Origin: Straminergon stramineum
Lineage: Eukaryota > Streptophyta > Bryopsida > Hypnales > Calliergonaceae
Direction of reading: 5' to 3'
Assembly: GCA_963920665.1 (NCBI GenBank)
Contig: OY987272.1
Location: forward strand, 10,731,001 to 10,795,000
DNA: 64,000 nt
Position numbers and translations under genes: made by a program. Shown in pieces: positions 49,301 to 61,202 of the stretch; positions within the stretch are counted from its first letter, which is position 1, and every line of letters starts with the position of its first letter. A model generated the notes under the pieces. It did not search any database and was not told the DNA's origin. It saw only the letters and a program-made list of their open reading frames with translations.

Positions 49301-50840
49301 CGGGTAGTGACATGTTGATCAACGGCTCTGTTGTTCAAAACCAGATATATCTGATTGTAGTCAGATGCTCATATACTCAAAAGAGAACCACTCACCAAAA
49401 GTACGGATCAAATTTTATTAGAATTTCTCAAAGTCAGAAACCTCATCACAAGGTAGAAATTGACAGAGACTACACTGTTAGCAAGAATTCCCGGCGAGCC
49501 CGATAAGAAAAAACAAAAATATTCTCACTACAGCAATCATGATTATGAGATACCCGCACCTTCTCGCCAACTAGAGTATAACGTTGAAAGTCATATCTAG
49601 ATATGCCAACAATTAAAATGATGAGCACAAACGGTCAAACCACATACCCGCTGGCAAGAAGCATACTCTCTCTTTCCCCCAGAGGCTCGAACTCATCAAG
49701 ATCGAAATTCTCAGGAAGAGTGATAGCGTGAAATGGGGCTGTAGAAGCCTCGGGCGGAAGATCGACTGCCCCTGAATGAAAGGCTTGCTTAATCTTTGTG
49801 AGTGCTTCACTGCAGTCATGGAATAAGTAATTCACCTTCCGGGAATAAATTCGGACGACACCCAATAGCAGGTGACCCGATAACCTAAGAGCAATTGGAG
49901 CTTCGGGGAACAAAATGGAGTCTGCAATTCCAATAAAACCACGTTGCACGCATAGTCAGAACACTCACATAAGCAAGAAGAGTGGTTAGTACTTCACAAA
50001 AAAGGTCCAAGACTATGCCAGAAAAATACTCTGCTAGGTCCTCATAAGTTGATTCACAACACTGTTTGCCCAGAAGCCCTTTACATCAGTATAGAAAGCA
50101 CGACGGAGTTAACGTCCTGTAGTTCAACGCCGAAATATATTTTATAGTTCCCCTAATAGTGACAAGCTTATGAAATTGCAAATGTAAGGAAAACGTCAAT
50201 CCAGATGAAATTAGTACTAGTGAAAATTTGCAAAACCATCCTCCTTTAGAAGGGCCTCTTCGTTCATTTAAAATCGCCTACGTCGCCTTTCCACTGTCTT
50301 CAGGTGAACCAGCCTCGTCCAAAACAAACATACCACTAAAATCCTGTTATCCTTTCGCCGGTGAGAGGAGGTTTATCACACCATCCTAGTCTCATGGTTT
50401 AAAAATAAGTAAAAATCTAAGACCACCCTTCGCCACTCCTACCCCTCTGAAACAGTTCAAACCAACTCTAGCGTCGAACAGAACTCCATAAGAAGATCTT
50501 TGTCGTGAATTATCTATCGTGTCCTTAGTTGCGGTAGCTCTTCTGTAAATGAGGTCGCAGTTGACTTTCATCAAGGTTGAAGAGTTCTTCCTTAATTCTC
50601 CACACACAGTATGCTGAGGCATTTGAAACCTTACATGAGATAGTCTGTGGAAGTTTAGGAAAACGAGAAAAATTATAATCTTGAAGCAATCGAGATCCTG
50701 AGGGAGGAATGCGTACCAACGGAAACACTGATATTGGTCTCCGTGACCTGATTCTTCCGCAGCTTACGCTCCAGGTGAGCTGCAATCCATATGGTTCCCA
50801 GTGGACCCTTTTTCGCCAATATCAACTGTGAGTAAAACAT
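43312..50840 (-). CDS. RAD21: RAD21/SYN-type cohesin alpha-kleisin (16 exons, about 906 aa)
   Basis: Exons in transcript order: 50840-50717, 49921-49648, 49327-49233, 48887-48838, 48194-48136, 47973-47512, 47194-47019, 46653-46515, 46375-46239, 46021-45713, 45408-45352, 45135-44678, 44474-44441, 44242-44143, 43873-43726, 43410-43312. Phases close over 2721 bases. The kleisin clamps SMC1-SMC3 heads and holds sister chromatids until separase cuts it. The N-terminal domain (1-100) begins [20 protein letters not shown] and continues [18 protein letters not shown] conserved central block (460-506) has [20 protein letters not shown]. The C-terminal winged helix (about 810-906) has [14 protein letters not shown] and [20 protein letters not shown]. 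The linker is long, acidic and Pro/Glu-rich. The layout fits mitotic RAD21 (plant SYN2/3/4) better than REC8. The donor of exon 11 is ambiguous (45352 or a few codons on) and a microexon near exon 4 cannot be excluded. Confidence 0.92.
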
Positions 50841-52160
50841 CTTGAACCCCGCTTTTTCACCCCCGCGGCTCCGGCACTAAAGGAGGAACCACGAACACTG
50901 GGGTTGTTTAGGCAAAGAAAAGAAACACTAACGTTTGCGAATGATCTCCAAACCTCGATTCAAAGCTCAAGCCTCATCCGACTGTAAAAAATCGTATAAT
51001 ACCGGCACAGGAATATCTTGGACTCTGACTACAGCCCCGTTCCTGGAGAGTTTTGGTGCAGCTTAACACGGGTGCAAAAAATCACTTCAAAACTGCGCAG
51101 ATAAACCTTGGACAGGAAGCACTCCAATCAAAACACAATAGAAGATCCCCTGTAGTGACCTTGAACTTCAACACGCTCCCGGCTTCCGCTGAACGCTTGC
51201 AGGAATCAGCCTAAAGTGCAAGAGCCACTGAAGGGACTCCTGGAAACTGAGTAGAAATAATCTTGAAGCGTTCTTAGAGCTCACAAGTCCGTCTTCTGAA
51301 TTGCTCAATATCTTATAGGCCGAACCAAGTGGAAAATTGCCAAAAAATGCCGCTGTCCGGTAGACCTTCACCGCCACACTATCCCACTGAAACAATCTCC
51401 AATGAAGCCAATAGATTACAACAGTCAACAGCCGAAACCAGAAACGGGACCCGCTCAACTCTGACGCACTGAAACTTCTTTACACCGAAGCTGCTTGTCT
51501 CCTCTGTTTTTCAACCTTTCCACCAGGGCTTAATACACCGCTCTCAGGCCACACCGCACCACGGCGACACTAAAAAAGCCGAACACCTGTGCATCCAAGA
51601 GGACAAAACAAGGCACCGAACCGAAGCGGAACTATCGTCTCTCCATCTCAAAAACTCATAGCGCGCTCCAATAAATTACGGCAATGCACACTACCGCTCC
51701 ACAATTTCTCTGCACTGCATTCCCAGCACCTGCAGGGCAATCCAGCCCCTAGGGTAATTTCATCGTTTAGGAGCCGTTCCTGCAGCTAAGAAGCTCGAAA
51801 TAGGCGCAGAAAAAGGGCGAATCCACGAGGACTGGCTGCTACGAGAGAGCGACTACGCAAGAGCGATGGCAACGAAAGGAGGGTGATCGAACCAAGCGAT
51901 GGTGAGCGAGACGAGACGCCCGCACCTGCAACGGGACGAGAGGCGTGAACGAGGTACACCCCCTGTGACCCTCGCTAACCTTGGGGGGCTGGCTGGAGCG
52001 CTGGCTCCCCAGGGTCAGAGCGGGAAGGCTCGGGCCGGGTCGGGTCGGGTCGGGTCGGGTCGAAACGAGCGAGCCCGGGCCTAAGCGCCGGGTCACCGGA
52101 CACCACAGCTGGACCGGCGGAAGTGGCTGACTGAGTGACTGCCGTATAATGGGAACTGTG
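50841..52160 (-). promoter_or_regulatory. RAD21 5' UTR and GC-rich promoter region
   Basis: The DNA upstream of the RAD21 ATG is GC-rich, peaking at 51860-52130, with no conserved frame. The pattern suits a promoter plus leader, perhaps with a leader intron. A pentamer run (52036-52060) lies about 1.2 kb from the ATG. The initiation site was not assigned. Confidence 0.4.
52036..52060. repeat. (CGGGT)5 pentanucleotide repeat
   Basis: Five perfect CGGGT units in the GC-rich region upstream of RAD21. G-triplet spacing would allow a G-quadruplex on the plus strand. Confidence 0.9.
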
Positions 52161-52574
52161 AACTGGGGAGCCTTCCGACGAAATCCTCCAACTGAAAACG
52201 AACGCTCTTCCTCTTTTCGTCCGTCCTTCCCGTTGGCGCTTTCGTTCGTTCGTTCATTTCGCTGGCTGCTACTGTATGTTTATTCGTCCGTCCTCTTCGT
52301 TGATTGTTCGTCGATTCCGCTCGTTGGGAACTGCCTTGCTCTCCTGTTCGCCACGTCGTTTGGTTTCGGCGCGGGACTTTTCTTGTTCTTGGTGGCGGGA
52401 ATCACCATTTCCGATACTCCGATGTCCATGTGGTGACTACACATTGGATTCTGTGCTCTCTTTTTCGATGGCTGAGATGAGACGTGAGCAACTGAGCACA
52501 TTCAAAGTGCAGATGAAACGCATGGTTGAGTCTTTCAAAGTTCAAAGGCAAACCTACCTTACCAGGGCTTTTTT

Positions 52575-52600
52575 GGGGTGGGGTGGGGTGGGGTGGGGGG
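52575..52600. repeat. (GGGGT)n run
   Basis: Four GGGGT units followed by six G, immediately before the 141-base tandem duplication. Runs of four G could form a G-quadruplex. Confidence 0.85.
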
Positions 52601-52601
52601 C

Positions 52602-52883
52602 GAAATATACTAGAACCACCCATTACCAACCACTTAAGCATTCTGTGCATAAAATGCAGCAGCCAAAAGCAATGTAAATTTTCTACCTTATACACTAAAT
52701 AGGGGTATTAAGGGGACCAAAAAATTAAAGAGATTGATTGTGGAAATATACTAGAACCACCCATTACCAACCACTTAAGCATTCTATGCATGAAATGGAG
52801 CAACAAAAGGCAATGTAAATTTTCTACCTTATACACTAAATAGGGGTATTAAGGGGACCAAAAAATTAAAGGGACTGATTGTG
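52602..52883. repeat. Tandem duplication, two 141-base units
   Basis: Unit 1 (52602-52742) and unit 2 (52743-52883) both start GAAATATACTAGAACCACCC and run through CTACCTTATACACTAAATAG to GATTGTG. They differ by only a handful of substitutions, so the duplication is recent. Its left edge abuts the GGGGT run, which may have promoted slippage or break repair. Confidence 0.85.
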
Positions 52884-53829
52884 GAAATCTGTAGATGTTT
52901 GAAACATGATGTACATAACCTAGACACTTCAACAACTAGTGATAGTGAAGGTAGATATTTTTATAGTGTGAAATGTCAATTAACTAGTATGGGTCCCTGT
53001 AATACCCCTATTCAATGTAGAAAGATAGAAATCATAGGAATTATTAATTTTTTACTAATTTTCTGCCTTGAATCAAAATTACTATGAATTTTAGTAGTCA
53101 AAAGTTGATATGGACCCATCCCCATCACATAGAGTCTTCCATTAAGGTAACTACACCCAAATTGGAGCAATCCTAAAAAACTAATCCCTATTTTTGAAGG
53201 GAAAATCAACCAAGAGGGTACCGAAAACAGTGCGCATTAAAAGGACAATTGTAAGGGTGTAGTTAAGGGCCATTTTGAAAATTGGGCAACTCTATTAATA
53301 GCATTGTGGAGGTGTCAACCTCTCAAGTGGTTGATTTTTGATAAACTTTATGTTGTTTCAACTTCTTCTTTATGTCATGTTTCAATACTACTAGTGTGAT
53401 TTCTTGATGTGCATCAAATGCATTTTCACATTACTACTTGACACTTTTAGCAGTCTACACCTTGCATCTTTGAAAATTTGTAACTAATTCACAATATGTC
53501 CAAAAATTATAGAACCACTTGCATTTTGATTCTTAGTCTTTCACCAATGTGCAGAAATTGTTGTTCATTTTTTAGAGCAATTAGATCATGTCCCAAAGTT
53601 AGATCATGCAATTTTAGGTGTAGTTGCCTCACTATTATTTCAAAGATTGTTGTGGCTCTCAAAACCGAGTTGATGTGTCATGACATTGATGGTTAGAATA
53701 TGGTTGGAAATCAAGACCTAATGGTTAGAAATCAATTAATTCTCTATTGAATTTTTCAGTACCTATAGATTGGCTATGAGGCCTAGTTGGTAATGGGTGG
53801 CTCTACTATAGTGCCAAATTGCACCCCAA
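52884..53829. other. AT-rich intergenic DNA
   Basis: No gene supported. A diverged copy of the dispersed 90-base repeat lies at about 53466-53545 (TTTGTAACTAATTCACAATA, then ACCACTTGCATTTTGATTC). Confidence 0.4.
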
Positions 53830-54065
53830 AAAATTATTTGGCTGAAAATTATTCACGACAAGACTTCAAATTTAAAACAACAAATTTGGATGCAATTGCC
53901 ACATTAAGGATGAAAATATAATTATTGATATTTATGTGATATGTGCTAATGTGATATTTCTATTGCATATGTGGATGAATGTTGAAATTTAGAGTACCAC
54001 CCTAACATTTCATATCCCCACTTTGGCACTCCATAAAAAAGGAAAAAAAAAACACCTCAAGTCTA
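53830..54065 (+). repeat. Dispersed repeat family D, copy 2
   Basis: Uninterrupted copy: GATGCAATTGCCACATTAAG, GATATGTGCTAATGTGATAT, GTGGATGAATGTTGAAATTT, CACTTTGGCACTCCAT, then an A-rich end. It provides the empty-site reference for the split copy at 15441-16320. Confidence 0.65.
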
Positions 54066-55789
54066 CCCAATGAAGTGTTTAATTTTGGAACAACACGAGG
54101 ACCCAAAGTATCCTTTAGCTAATAAATGACTTCACTACTCATTGTATAAACAAATAATGCACCTATTGATTCAATAATTAGAGTATGTTGGTGACTACCT
54201 TGGTCATGATTGAAGGCCGTGTCCTTCTAGGATTAAGGTTGAAGACCTCACAAGAATTTTTTAACATAAAAACTACAAGAAAAATTCTAAAAAAAATAAG
54301 ATATCATAGGAAGTTAGAAATGATTGACTTTAAACTAAAGGATTCAAAAGAATATTAAATTGATGATATGGAATTTTTTTTGAAATAAACAAATATTATA
54401 TTTGAATACATAATTTATAATCAACCTTCTCTATAAACCTTGTGGGATGCCTAAACACCCAAATGTAAGAATCTAGTTGGTCAATGCATTTGGATTTTGG
54501 ATTGGAAAGGAACCTTAGAGGGACAATTTAGGTATAATGTTTTTAGAATGGAAAGTGGGGTTGAGAATGAAATAATGTCCCTCTACCTCAATGTTCATTG
54601 TACTTTTTCTCTAAGTCCTTTGCAAATTTGGCTTGTTTTTTTTGCTCCTATATGCCAATACTTTTTTGGAGCTTCTAGAAGCATAATCCAAAAAGAATCC
54701 AAAGCTCAAATAATTTCAATTGAAAAAAGCTTAACTGCATGATTTAAAACAACATGTATTATGATGACTAGGATAAGAAAACACAATCATATTGCATATG
54801 AATATGTTTATGATGTTTCATCACAAAAATTAGGAAGTTGTTCAATGTCCTTCAATTCTATATTTTTTTTGTCCAATCTAAAATTATGGTGAAATAAAAA
54901 AACAAGATTAAAGAAAATAACATATTTGACCATAAACAATTTATTTGATTTCAAATTGTATAATACAAAAGTTTCAAACAAATTTGTAATACACTTTTTT
55001 TCTTTGAGACTTGATTTGGGACCTCCTTTCTATAAGTACTAAAATAATTTTTTTAATTAATTTTTAAATACCACAAAATTAGTCACGTATCTTGGTATGG
55101 CTCTATACATTCTATAACATCCACCTTCTCTAAAATTATTAGAATTTAACCTTTATACATTTTATTTAACCTTTAAAATTATTTAGAACTTCATAATTGC
55201 ATTTGCTAATTGGATAAATGAAACTTGAAGACTTTTAATTGAATCCATGGAACAGGATAATCTTGGCAATTTTGGAGGTTTGAAGTAAAAAAACATTGGT
55301 ACTAAAAGTTGCTATAATTATAAGTTGTTGTTAGATTAAATTGCATTATTTTTTATGTAAATATCGTATTAAGAAACCTATAAAAATTATGCAAATACAT
55401 GTATTTCAATCATAGACTCATGGCTTACTCAACAAAATTTCCAAACAAAATTTTCACCAAATAAAATGCAAGAATTACCAGCCCTTGACATAAGAAATAG
55501 TCACGGTAGCTAGCTACAATGAACACATGAGAACCATTTTTGAGAACTTTGGAACCATTCTTGAGAAAGGATTTTGTGCACCATCTTAAAAAGCATCCCC
55601 AATTGCAAACAGTCTTGCCATATGTGAGATTCAACCATCCGAGAATTCCAATCAGGAGGTAAGAGCAACATTCTTGTAGGTGCAAATTGAAAAGCTAATC
55701 TACCTTAGTTCTCTCGGTTGAGTAAGATATTGATTCAAATATTATTTGTATTGATTTCCGTGCGCAACCATATTTTTGTAGAACTTCAT
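54066..55789. other. AT-rich intergenic DNA
   Basis: No supportable gene or repeat; the 81-codon frame at 54497-54742 has no recognisable content. Confidence 0.4.
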
Positions 55790-56727
55790 TTAACCCCTAA
55801 AGGACCATTGTCCCTTCATGGGACAAATGGGATTTGGGGTAGGTACCTATGGTCTCAATTTTTGCCTCATTTTTTGATATTGTTTATGAAGATAGAAAAA
55901 TTGATTAGCTTCATGGGAATATAAGGTTTTTTCACTCAGTGCCCTCGAAACAAAAATTATGTCCAAATAAGCTCAAAACAAAAGAAGAGGGGCAACAAAA
56001 AAAAATTCAAAAATTTCAAAAATTTGAATTTTATTAAATTTGAATTTTTTTCCTCACAAATTATATTTTTATCTAAATGTAAAGCTTTGATTCATTCCAT
56101 TTGGATTTGTTATGAGAAAGTTATGGGCAATCTTGTTTTTTGTGCAATTAGAGCATCTTCAAAAAAAAATAACTTATAGGATTCATTTCTAAATGCAATT
56201 TTTACAATTTTTCCATAAAAGAAGGTCCACATAATTTAACTTGATTGCTAGAACAATCTCACAATTGGAATTAGTGTATTTTAATTCCATCTTAGAGATA
56301 TTAATAATTTAGATTTTCCTTCTATCTTGTACCTACTTCTACTTAAGAATTTTTTAAATATTAAAAATGAAATATTTTTTTGTTTTTTTTCCTAGACCCT
56401 CAACTCAATTCTCCACCATTAAGATTTAAAGCTCAAAACTTTGTAATGCAAAAAATTAAAGTTAAGAAGGTTCAAAGTCAAATAATTTAGTCCCACAATG
56501 TGTTGAAAACTTGTTTTTTCACTTTAAACACAAATGTCTTGCAATCTATGGGGTCAAAATTTCTGAATTTTTTTCCACACATTCTCATACTAGTTAGATG
56601 TAAGATCCTATGGTTAGATGTGGAAGAAAAAAAACAATTTTCAACTTTTTTTTACTCTTTGCTATAGAGATGACAATTTAGAGTGTGTTTTTTTGTAGAA
56701 AAAATGCCTTGGTCCTTTAGGGGTTAA
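55790..56727. mobile_element. TTAA-bounded element, copy 4 (938 bases)
   Basis: The left end is TTAACCCCTAAAGGACCA and the right end is its exact reverse complement (TGGTCCTTTAGGGGTTAA), an 18-base perfect terminal inverted repeat including TTAA. Flanks outside TTAA (cttca and tcttc) are not duplicated. The interior is AT-rich without a frame. It is the cleanest member of the family seen at 21719, 27036 and 40259. Confidence 0.7.
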
Positions 56728-58272
56728 TCTTCTTTGCTATAGAAGCAAAGCAAAGCAAAACACTTTTATTTTTGTTATTGTTTTCAAGTGTTATAACATG
56801 CTGAAATTGCTCTCTTAAATTTTATATTCATCTTGTTTAGCTTATTGATCTAGCCTACAATAGAGCCGCTACAATAGAGGCTCTGGTGGGATAACAAGAG
56901 ATCTTAATTAGTCAATTACCACTATGTTTGGCAAAGATAATCGTTGTAGCATTCAATGCGCATCATCAAGCAAACAAATTAGTTGAGCTTCAAACAAAGA
57001 AGATATTCAATGGAACATATGCTAATTGATTGACAAGAGTCCTTTGCTTTGCAAGGAATTCATATGAAAAAGGGGGCTCAAACTTGGTGGCTCCACAATT
57101 GTAATGCAATACATCTTCATTGTTTTACAACATATGCCACCCACTTTGCCTCATACTTTGAAACCTTACCCAGGAGAAGAGTTGCCCATAGGCTAATTAT
57201 GTAGTTACATTGGTTTTTTTATCACAACTTCACAAGACAAACAATGGGAGATTTTTGTGGACCAAAATATAATTAAGCGAGATAGGGATTACTACAAACA
57301 TTATATAGTGATTACATGCTTTATGGGAAGGAAACTACTAGACTACGTTATACAACAATGGTTACCCACCTACAAACAACCGTCAAGACCTTAGACATTA
57401 GGTCGGAATGTGGAGAAAGGTTTTTTTACAATCAAAGTTGCAACTACAAAAGTGGTATGTAATTTGTTGTTGTTTACTCTGTTCAAATCTAGGCCTAGCC
57501 TCTACATTTTCGAGTGGTGGGCCTCGGAGTTCAATTTTAATGATGACTATATCATGACCAATATTAGTGGGACTCAAACCTTGGAATGAAAATCTGACAT
57601 GGATTACTTTGAGATATACATCAAAGGAGTTCTTATGAATCTTTATTCAAACTGAGGAAAGACTAGGGATACTTATAGGATCTGACATTGCCAATAACAA
57701 CCATGTTGTTCCCAAATATTATGTAGCAATTAAAACCAACACACAAAAGGTAATTGTCAATGATTGTTATTAGGTGAATGTATGGTTGATTGGTTCAAAA
57801 TTTTGACAATATTGAAATCTAGAACAACTAATTTTCAAATGCATATAAAATACATGAGAAAAATTAAAAACATACAAAGAAACTTGTTGTATACTTAACT
57901 TCATTTCAAATACATTTCTATTGTCAAATAATTTTTAAAGAGTTCTATTAAAGCATGGAGGACTTAAAAGAATATATGGCTATGATAAATTTGTTGTTAG
58001 AAAATTCTTTAAGGACTTTTTGAACATTGCTTTTTTATTTAAACCAATGAAAATGATTATGATTCAAGTTGGTGTTCTCTTAAAGTTTTTAGAAAGGATA
58101 GTCTTGCATAACTATTAATGTAAAACTTTTCAGAAGTAGTTTTAGTGATTAAATCTTGGACAAAAAATAGTATAATTTTTTAATTAATTAATTGAGTTTT
58201 GACAAAAAAGAATTTAATCAAAAAATTCAATTCCAAAAAATAGCTTACACAGGGACCTTGATGTAAATTATA

Positions 58273-58323
<51 letters not shown>

Positions 58324-58796
58324 TATTTTTTATTTTTTATTTTTTTGTTTTATTCTAATACAATCATCATATTGGATTATTTTTTATATTGAAAAGGACG
58401 TTCACATGTTTTTACTTCTAAATATTATAGAAAATGAAAAAAAATTCAAATTATAGAAAAAGAGTCATTTTCTACTCTAGTATATGATTATATATACACA
58501 TAATTTTTGGGGATTCAATCTCATTATTTTTCATTAGAAGTAGACCCTTTTTTCTGATATTGAAAAACTGACAAGTTGACATCTAAACTTCAATTGGAAA
58601 TTTAATAAAGATTTTGATTTTTTGATGAATAAAAAAATATTAGGCAAAACATGACTAGAAAAACTAGTCATAAAGGTCTAACTCACCTATAACTAATAGA
58701 TTAGATTCAAAATACAATAGCTAAAAAAAAATAACATTGTAGATTTCACTATGTCTAGCCCTTTTTTTGGTACCTTTGAGTATGATTTGACCCATA
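56728..58796. other. AT-rich intergenic DNA
   Basis: 57000-57760 is somewhat less AT-rich, with broken frames I could not identify; it may be a decayed transposon, possibly the 5' part of the LINE relic further right. The remainder shows nothing supportable apart from a microsatellite. Confidence 0.35.
58273..58318. repeat. (TG)n(TA)n compound microsatellite
   Basis: Eight TG units run directly into about fifteen TA units, followed by T-rich DNA. Confidence 0.9.
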
Positions 58797-60330
58797 CACT
58801 AGAAGAAAACGAGGGATTATACAACTACTATTTGCAACTAGTTTTGTAGTTGCACAAGACATTTGCACTTAGGTGACAATTTAGAGTCCGTAGTTGCAGT
58901 ATACAAGTTGCATTGGTTGCAAATTAGTTGCAATAATTTTCAAGGTTGTTTCTCATCTAACAACCTACTTTAAAGTTTGTTGATGAACTCTTCTGACATG
59001 GTTGTTTATAAGGAAGTTCTTTGTCTGCATCTGGTTTACAACTAGCATGCAACTAGTTTCCTATTGACAAGCAATTAGTTTGTGACTTATTTACAACTTA
59101 TTTGTAATTCATAGATTTGTAGATTTTGAAATTTTAGATTGCAAAATCCTAAAATTTATTTAACTTTAAATATTTAGAGATTTTTAATAGATTATAGAAA
59201 TCTACAAAGTGTAAAAATCTACAAAATGTAGAAATATTAGAATTTCATTATCAAAATTCATTACATAAAAATGCTATAACTTATAATTCTTATATGTCTA
59301 ACCTAATGGTGTTCTTGACAATTGATATGGGACAATTAATAAGAGACTTAATAGTAGTTGCATTTTAGTTTTTTTCTAGTTACATACTAGTTGTATTCTA
59401 GTTAAAATCTAGTCATTGTTTAGCCAAACTCTAGTCGAATTGTAGTTGTACTATAGTTGTAGTCTAGTTGCTTCCTAGTTGCAATCCAGTTGCAGTCTAG
59501 TTGTAGTGAAGTTGCTTTGCTATCAAATTTAGATTATATGCAATTGTGGATAGACACATTGGACTCTACAAAATGTTAAATTGTCCACATAGACAATTTT
59601 GATGAATATTGGATGTAGAATACCTCATATCAACTCTTTTGTTACATTCCTATAACTGTAATTGCATTTTGCGACTACTTTGGGACTATTTTACAACTAC
59701 AGTGTAACTATGTCAAAGTTGGTGCAAATACATAGGATTGTAGTTGTAAGGCAGTTGCATAAGACCGTAGTTGCATTTCAATTGGTTGTAACATAGGCGT
59801 TTTTCTTCTAGTGATATTATTCTTGACAATATCTTCTTCACTTTTGAAACCATAGCTCATGCAAAACAAAGTGCCCAACCTTCTTGTTCTTAAGTTAGAT
59901 TTTTTCAAAGCCTATGAGAAGGTGGATCTCTACTTCTTATTTAAGGCCATGGTCAAATTGGATTTCTAAGCATTCAATTAGGATGACTTAGTTGATTCAC
60001 TAATGCAAAAAACAAGGTATGAAGAAATGGATGATCCACATGTTCTTTCTCTATTGAGCAAGGGGCATATCTCTTCTTGATTGTAGGGAAATTTTTGAAC
60101 CACATCTTGAAGAGGGAGGGCACTAGTGTCATTGATGCATCAAAGAAATGAGAGATTCTTAGTGCAAGTGAGCCTCAAACTATAGACTAATTCAATGATG
60201 ACACTTTACCAACCACTGGAAGCAAGGAAGTATATATTAATGCCACAATTGATACTTTAAAATATTCCAACCATACCATAGTATTCATTATCAATACAAA
60301 CAAGCCTTCTTTGTATTTTGGGCACCTAGG
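58770..60330 (+). pseudogene. LINE reverse transcriptase relic, split by a CACTA-type element
   Basis: On the plus strand, FDPY before the insertion joins ILDNIFFTFETIAHAKQS after it (59814 onward). This matches the conserved LDNI segment of plant LINE reverse transcriptases. LKLDFFKAYEKVDLYFLF (about 59892-59945) is the first catalytic motif, where LDF-KAYD is usual. LFLIVGKFLNHILKREG (about 60072-60120) and FNDDTLPT (about 60191-60215; the family has FADD) follow in the right order. Stops and frame shifts separate them, so it is inactive. The right limit is uncertain. Confidence 0.8.
58797..59813. mobile_element. CACTA-type non-autonomous element, 1017 bases, 3-base TSD
   Basis: Both ends carry CACTAGAAGAAAA (the right end in reverse complement). 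ATA flanks both sides (58794-58796 and 59814-59816), the 3-base duplication of the CACTA superfamily. Subterminal regions hold many copies of TAGTTGCA and related motifs in both orientations, comparable to the subterminal transposase-binding repeats of En/Spm elements. No transposase is encoded. Removing it restores the LINE reading order, so it inserted after the LINE. Confidence 0.88.
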
Positions 60331-61086
60331 ATAACCTAGAGATCTAGTATAGACCCACCACAAGCCACTTTAAGTGGCCATGGATTGAAGCTATTTAAAT
60401 CTTCAGCTCCAAATTAGTTCTTGAGGGCCTCTCTAGATTGAACTTATCAATAACCAATATTGATGGGTTCTTGGCAACTAAAGTCAACAAAAAAAAAGTG
60501 ATCCATTGGGTTACAATGATAATAAAGATAAACTCATCAAGCTATGAGACTTTCTTCAACAACATTCTTTATCTTGGGAATGCTTTAATTTTTAGCGATG
60601 TGAAGGTAAGGAGTCAAAGTCAAAAATCAAATTTGGTCCAAGTCTATGAGATCATCTAGACCTTAGATATTTTGATAGGTATATTGCCTTTGATGCAATG
60701 ACAATGGCCTTAATTTGATTGACCCTAATAAAGTCATAGTGGTGATGATGCCTAAGTAGATTGTAGTTGCTTGTGAATCGAGATCTTCAAACTTCAAGGT
60801 TTTGTTAGATAAGACATTGACTTTCAAAATTTCAACCCAAAGTCAAGGAAAGTGGGATTGAGCTTTACAATAGTTTTTTAGACAAGCATATAAAGGGTCA
60901 TACGGACCACACATTTGGAACTTCAGTATGGCATCAAGATTGAAAAGTGCTACTTGTGAAAATTATTATGAAACCACTCAAAGGTTATATTAAATGTTTA
61001 GATGATTGCTTTTGAGAAGGCCCCATCATTGGTGCATCGATCCACTCTTTCCCAATTAAAATTAGAATAGCAACTATGTCAAAAGA
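60331..61086. other. Decayed sequence, possibly LINE 3' part
   Basis: Mixed AT-rich DNA with a 73-codon frame at 60438-60659 I cannot identify. Its position suggests the 3' region of the LINE. Confidence 0.3.
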
Positions 61087-61202
61087 TAGGCAATTTCATG
61101 AAAATGGCGGTATTACAGTAAAATGGCACAAAATATGTTAGGAATTGCACAACATTCCATTAAAATGGCGAAATAATACCGCCATTTTAATGAAATTGCC
61201 TA
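61087..61202. mobile_element. Short foldback MITE (116 bases)
   Basis: The left arm is TAGGCAATTTCATGAAAATG, then GCGGTATTA. The right arm is TAATACCGCCATTTTAATG, then AAATTGCCTA, a nearly perfect inverse. TA at both ends could be a 2-base target duplication as in Stowaway/Tc1-mariner MITEs. Confidence 0.65.
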
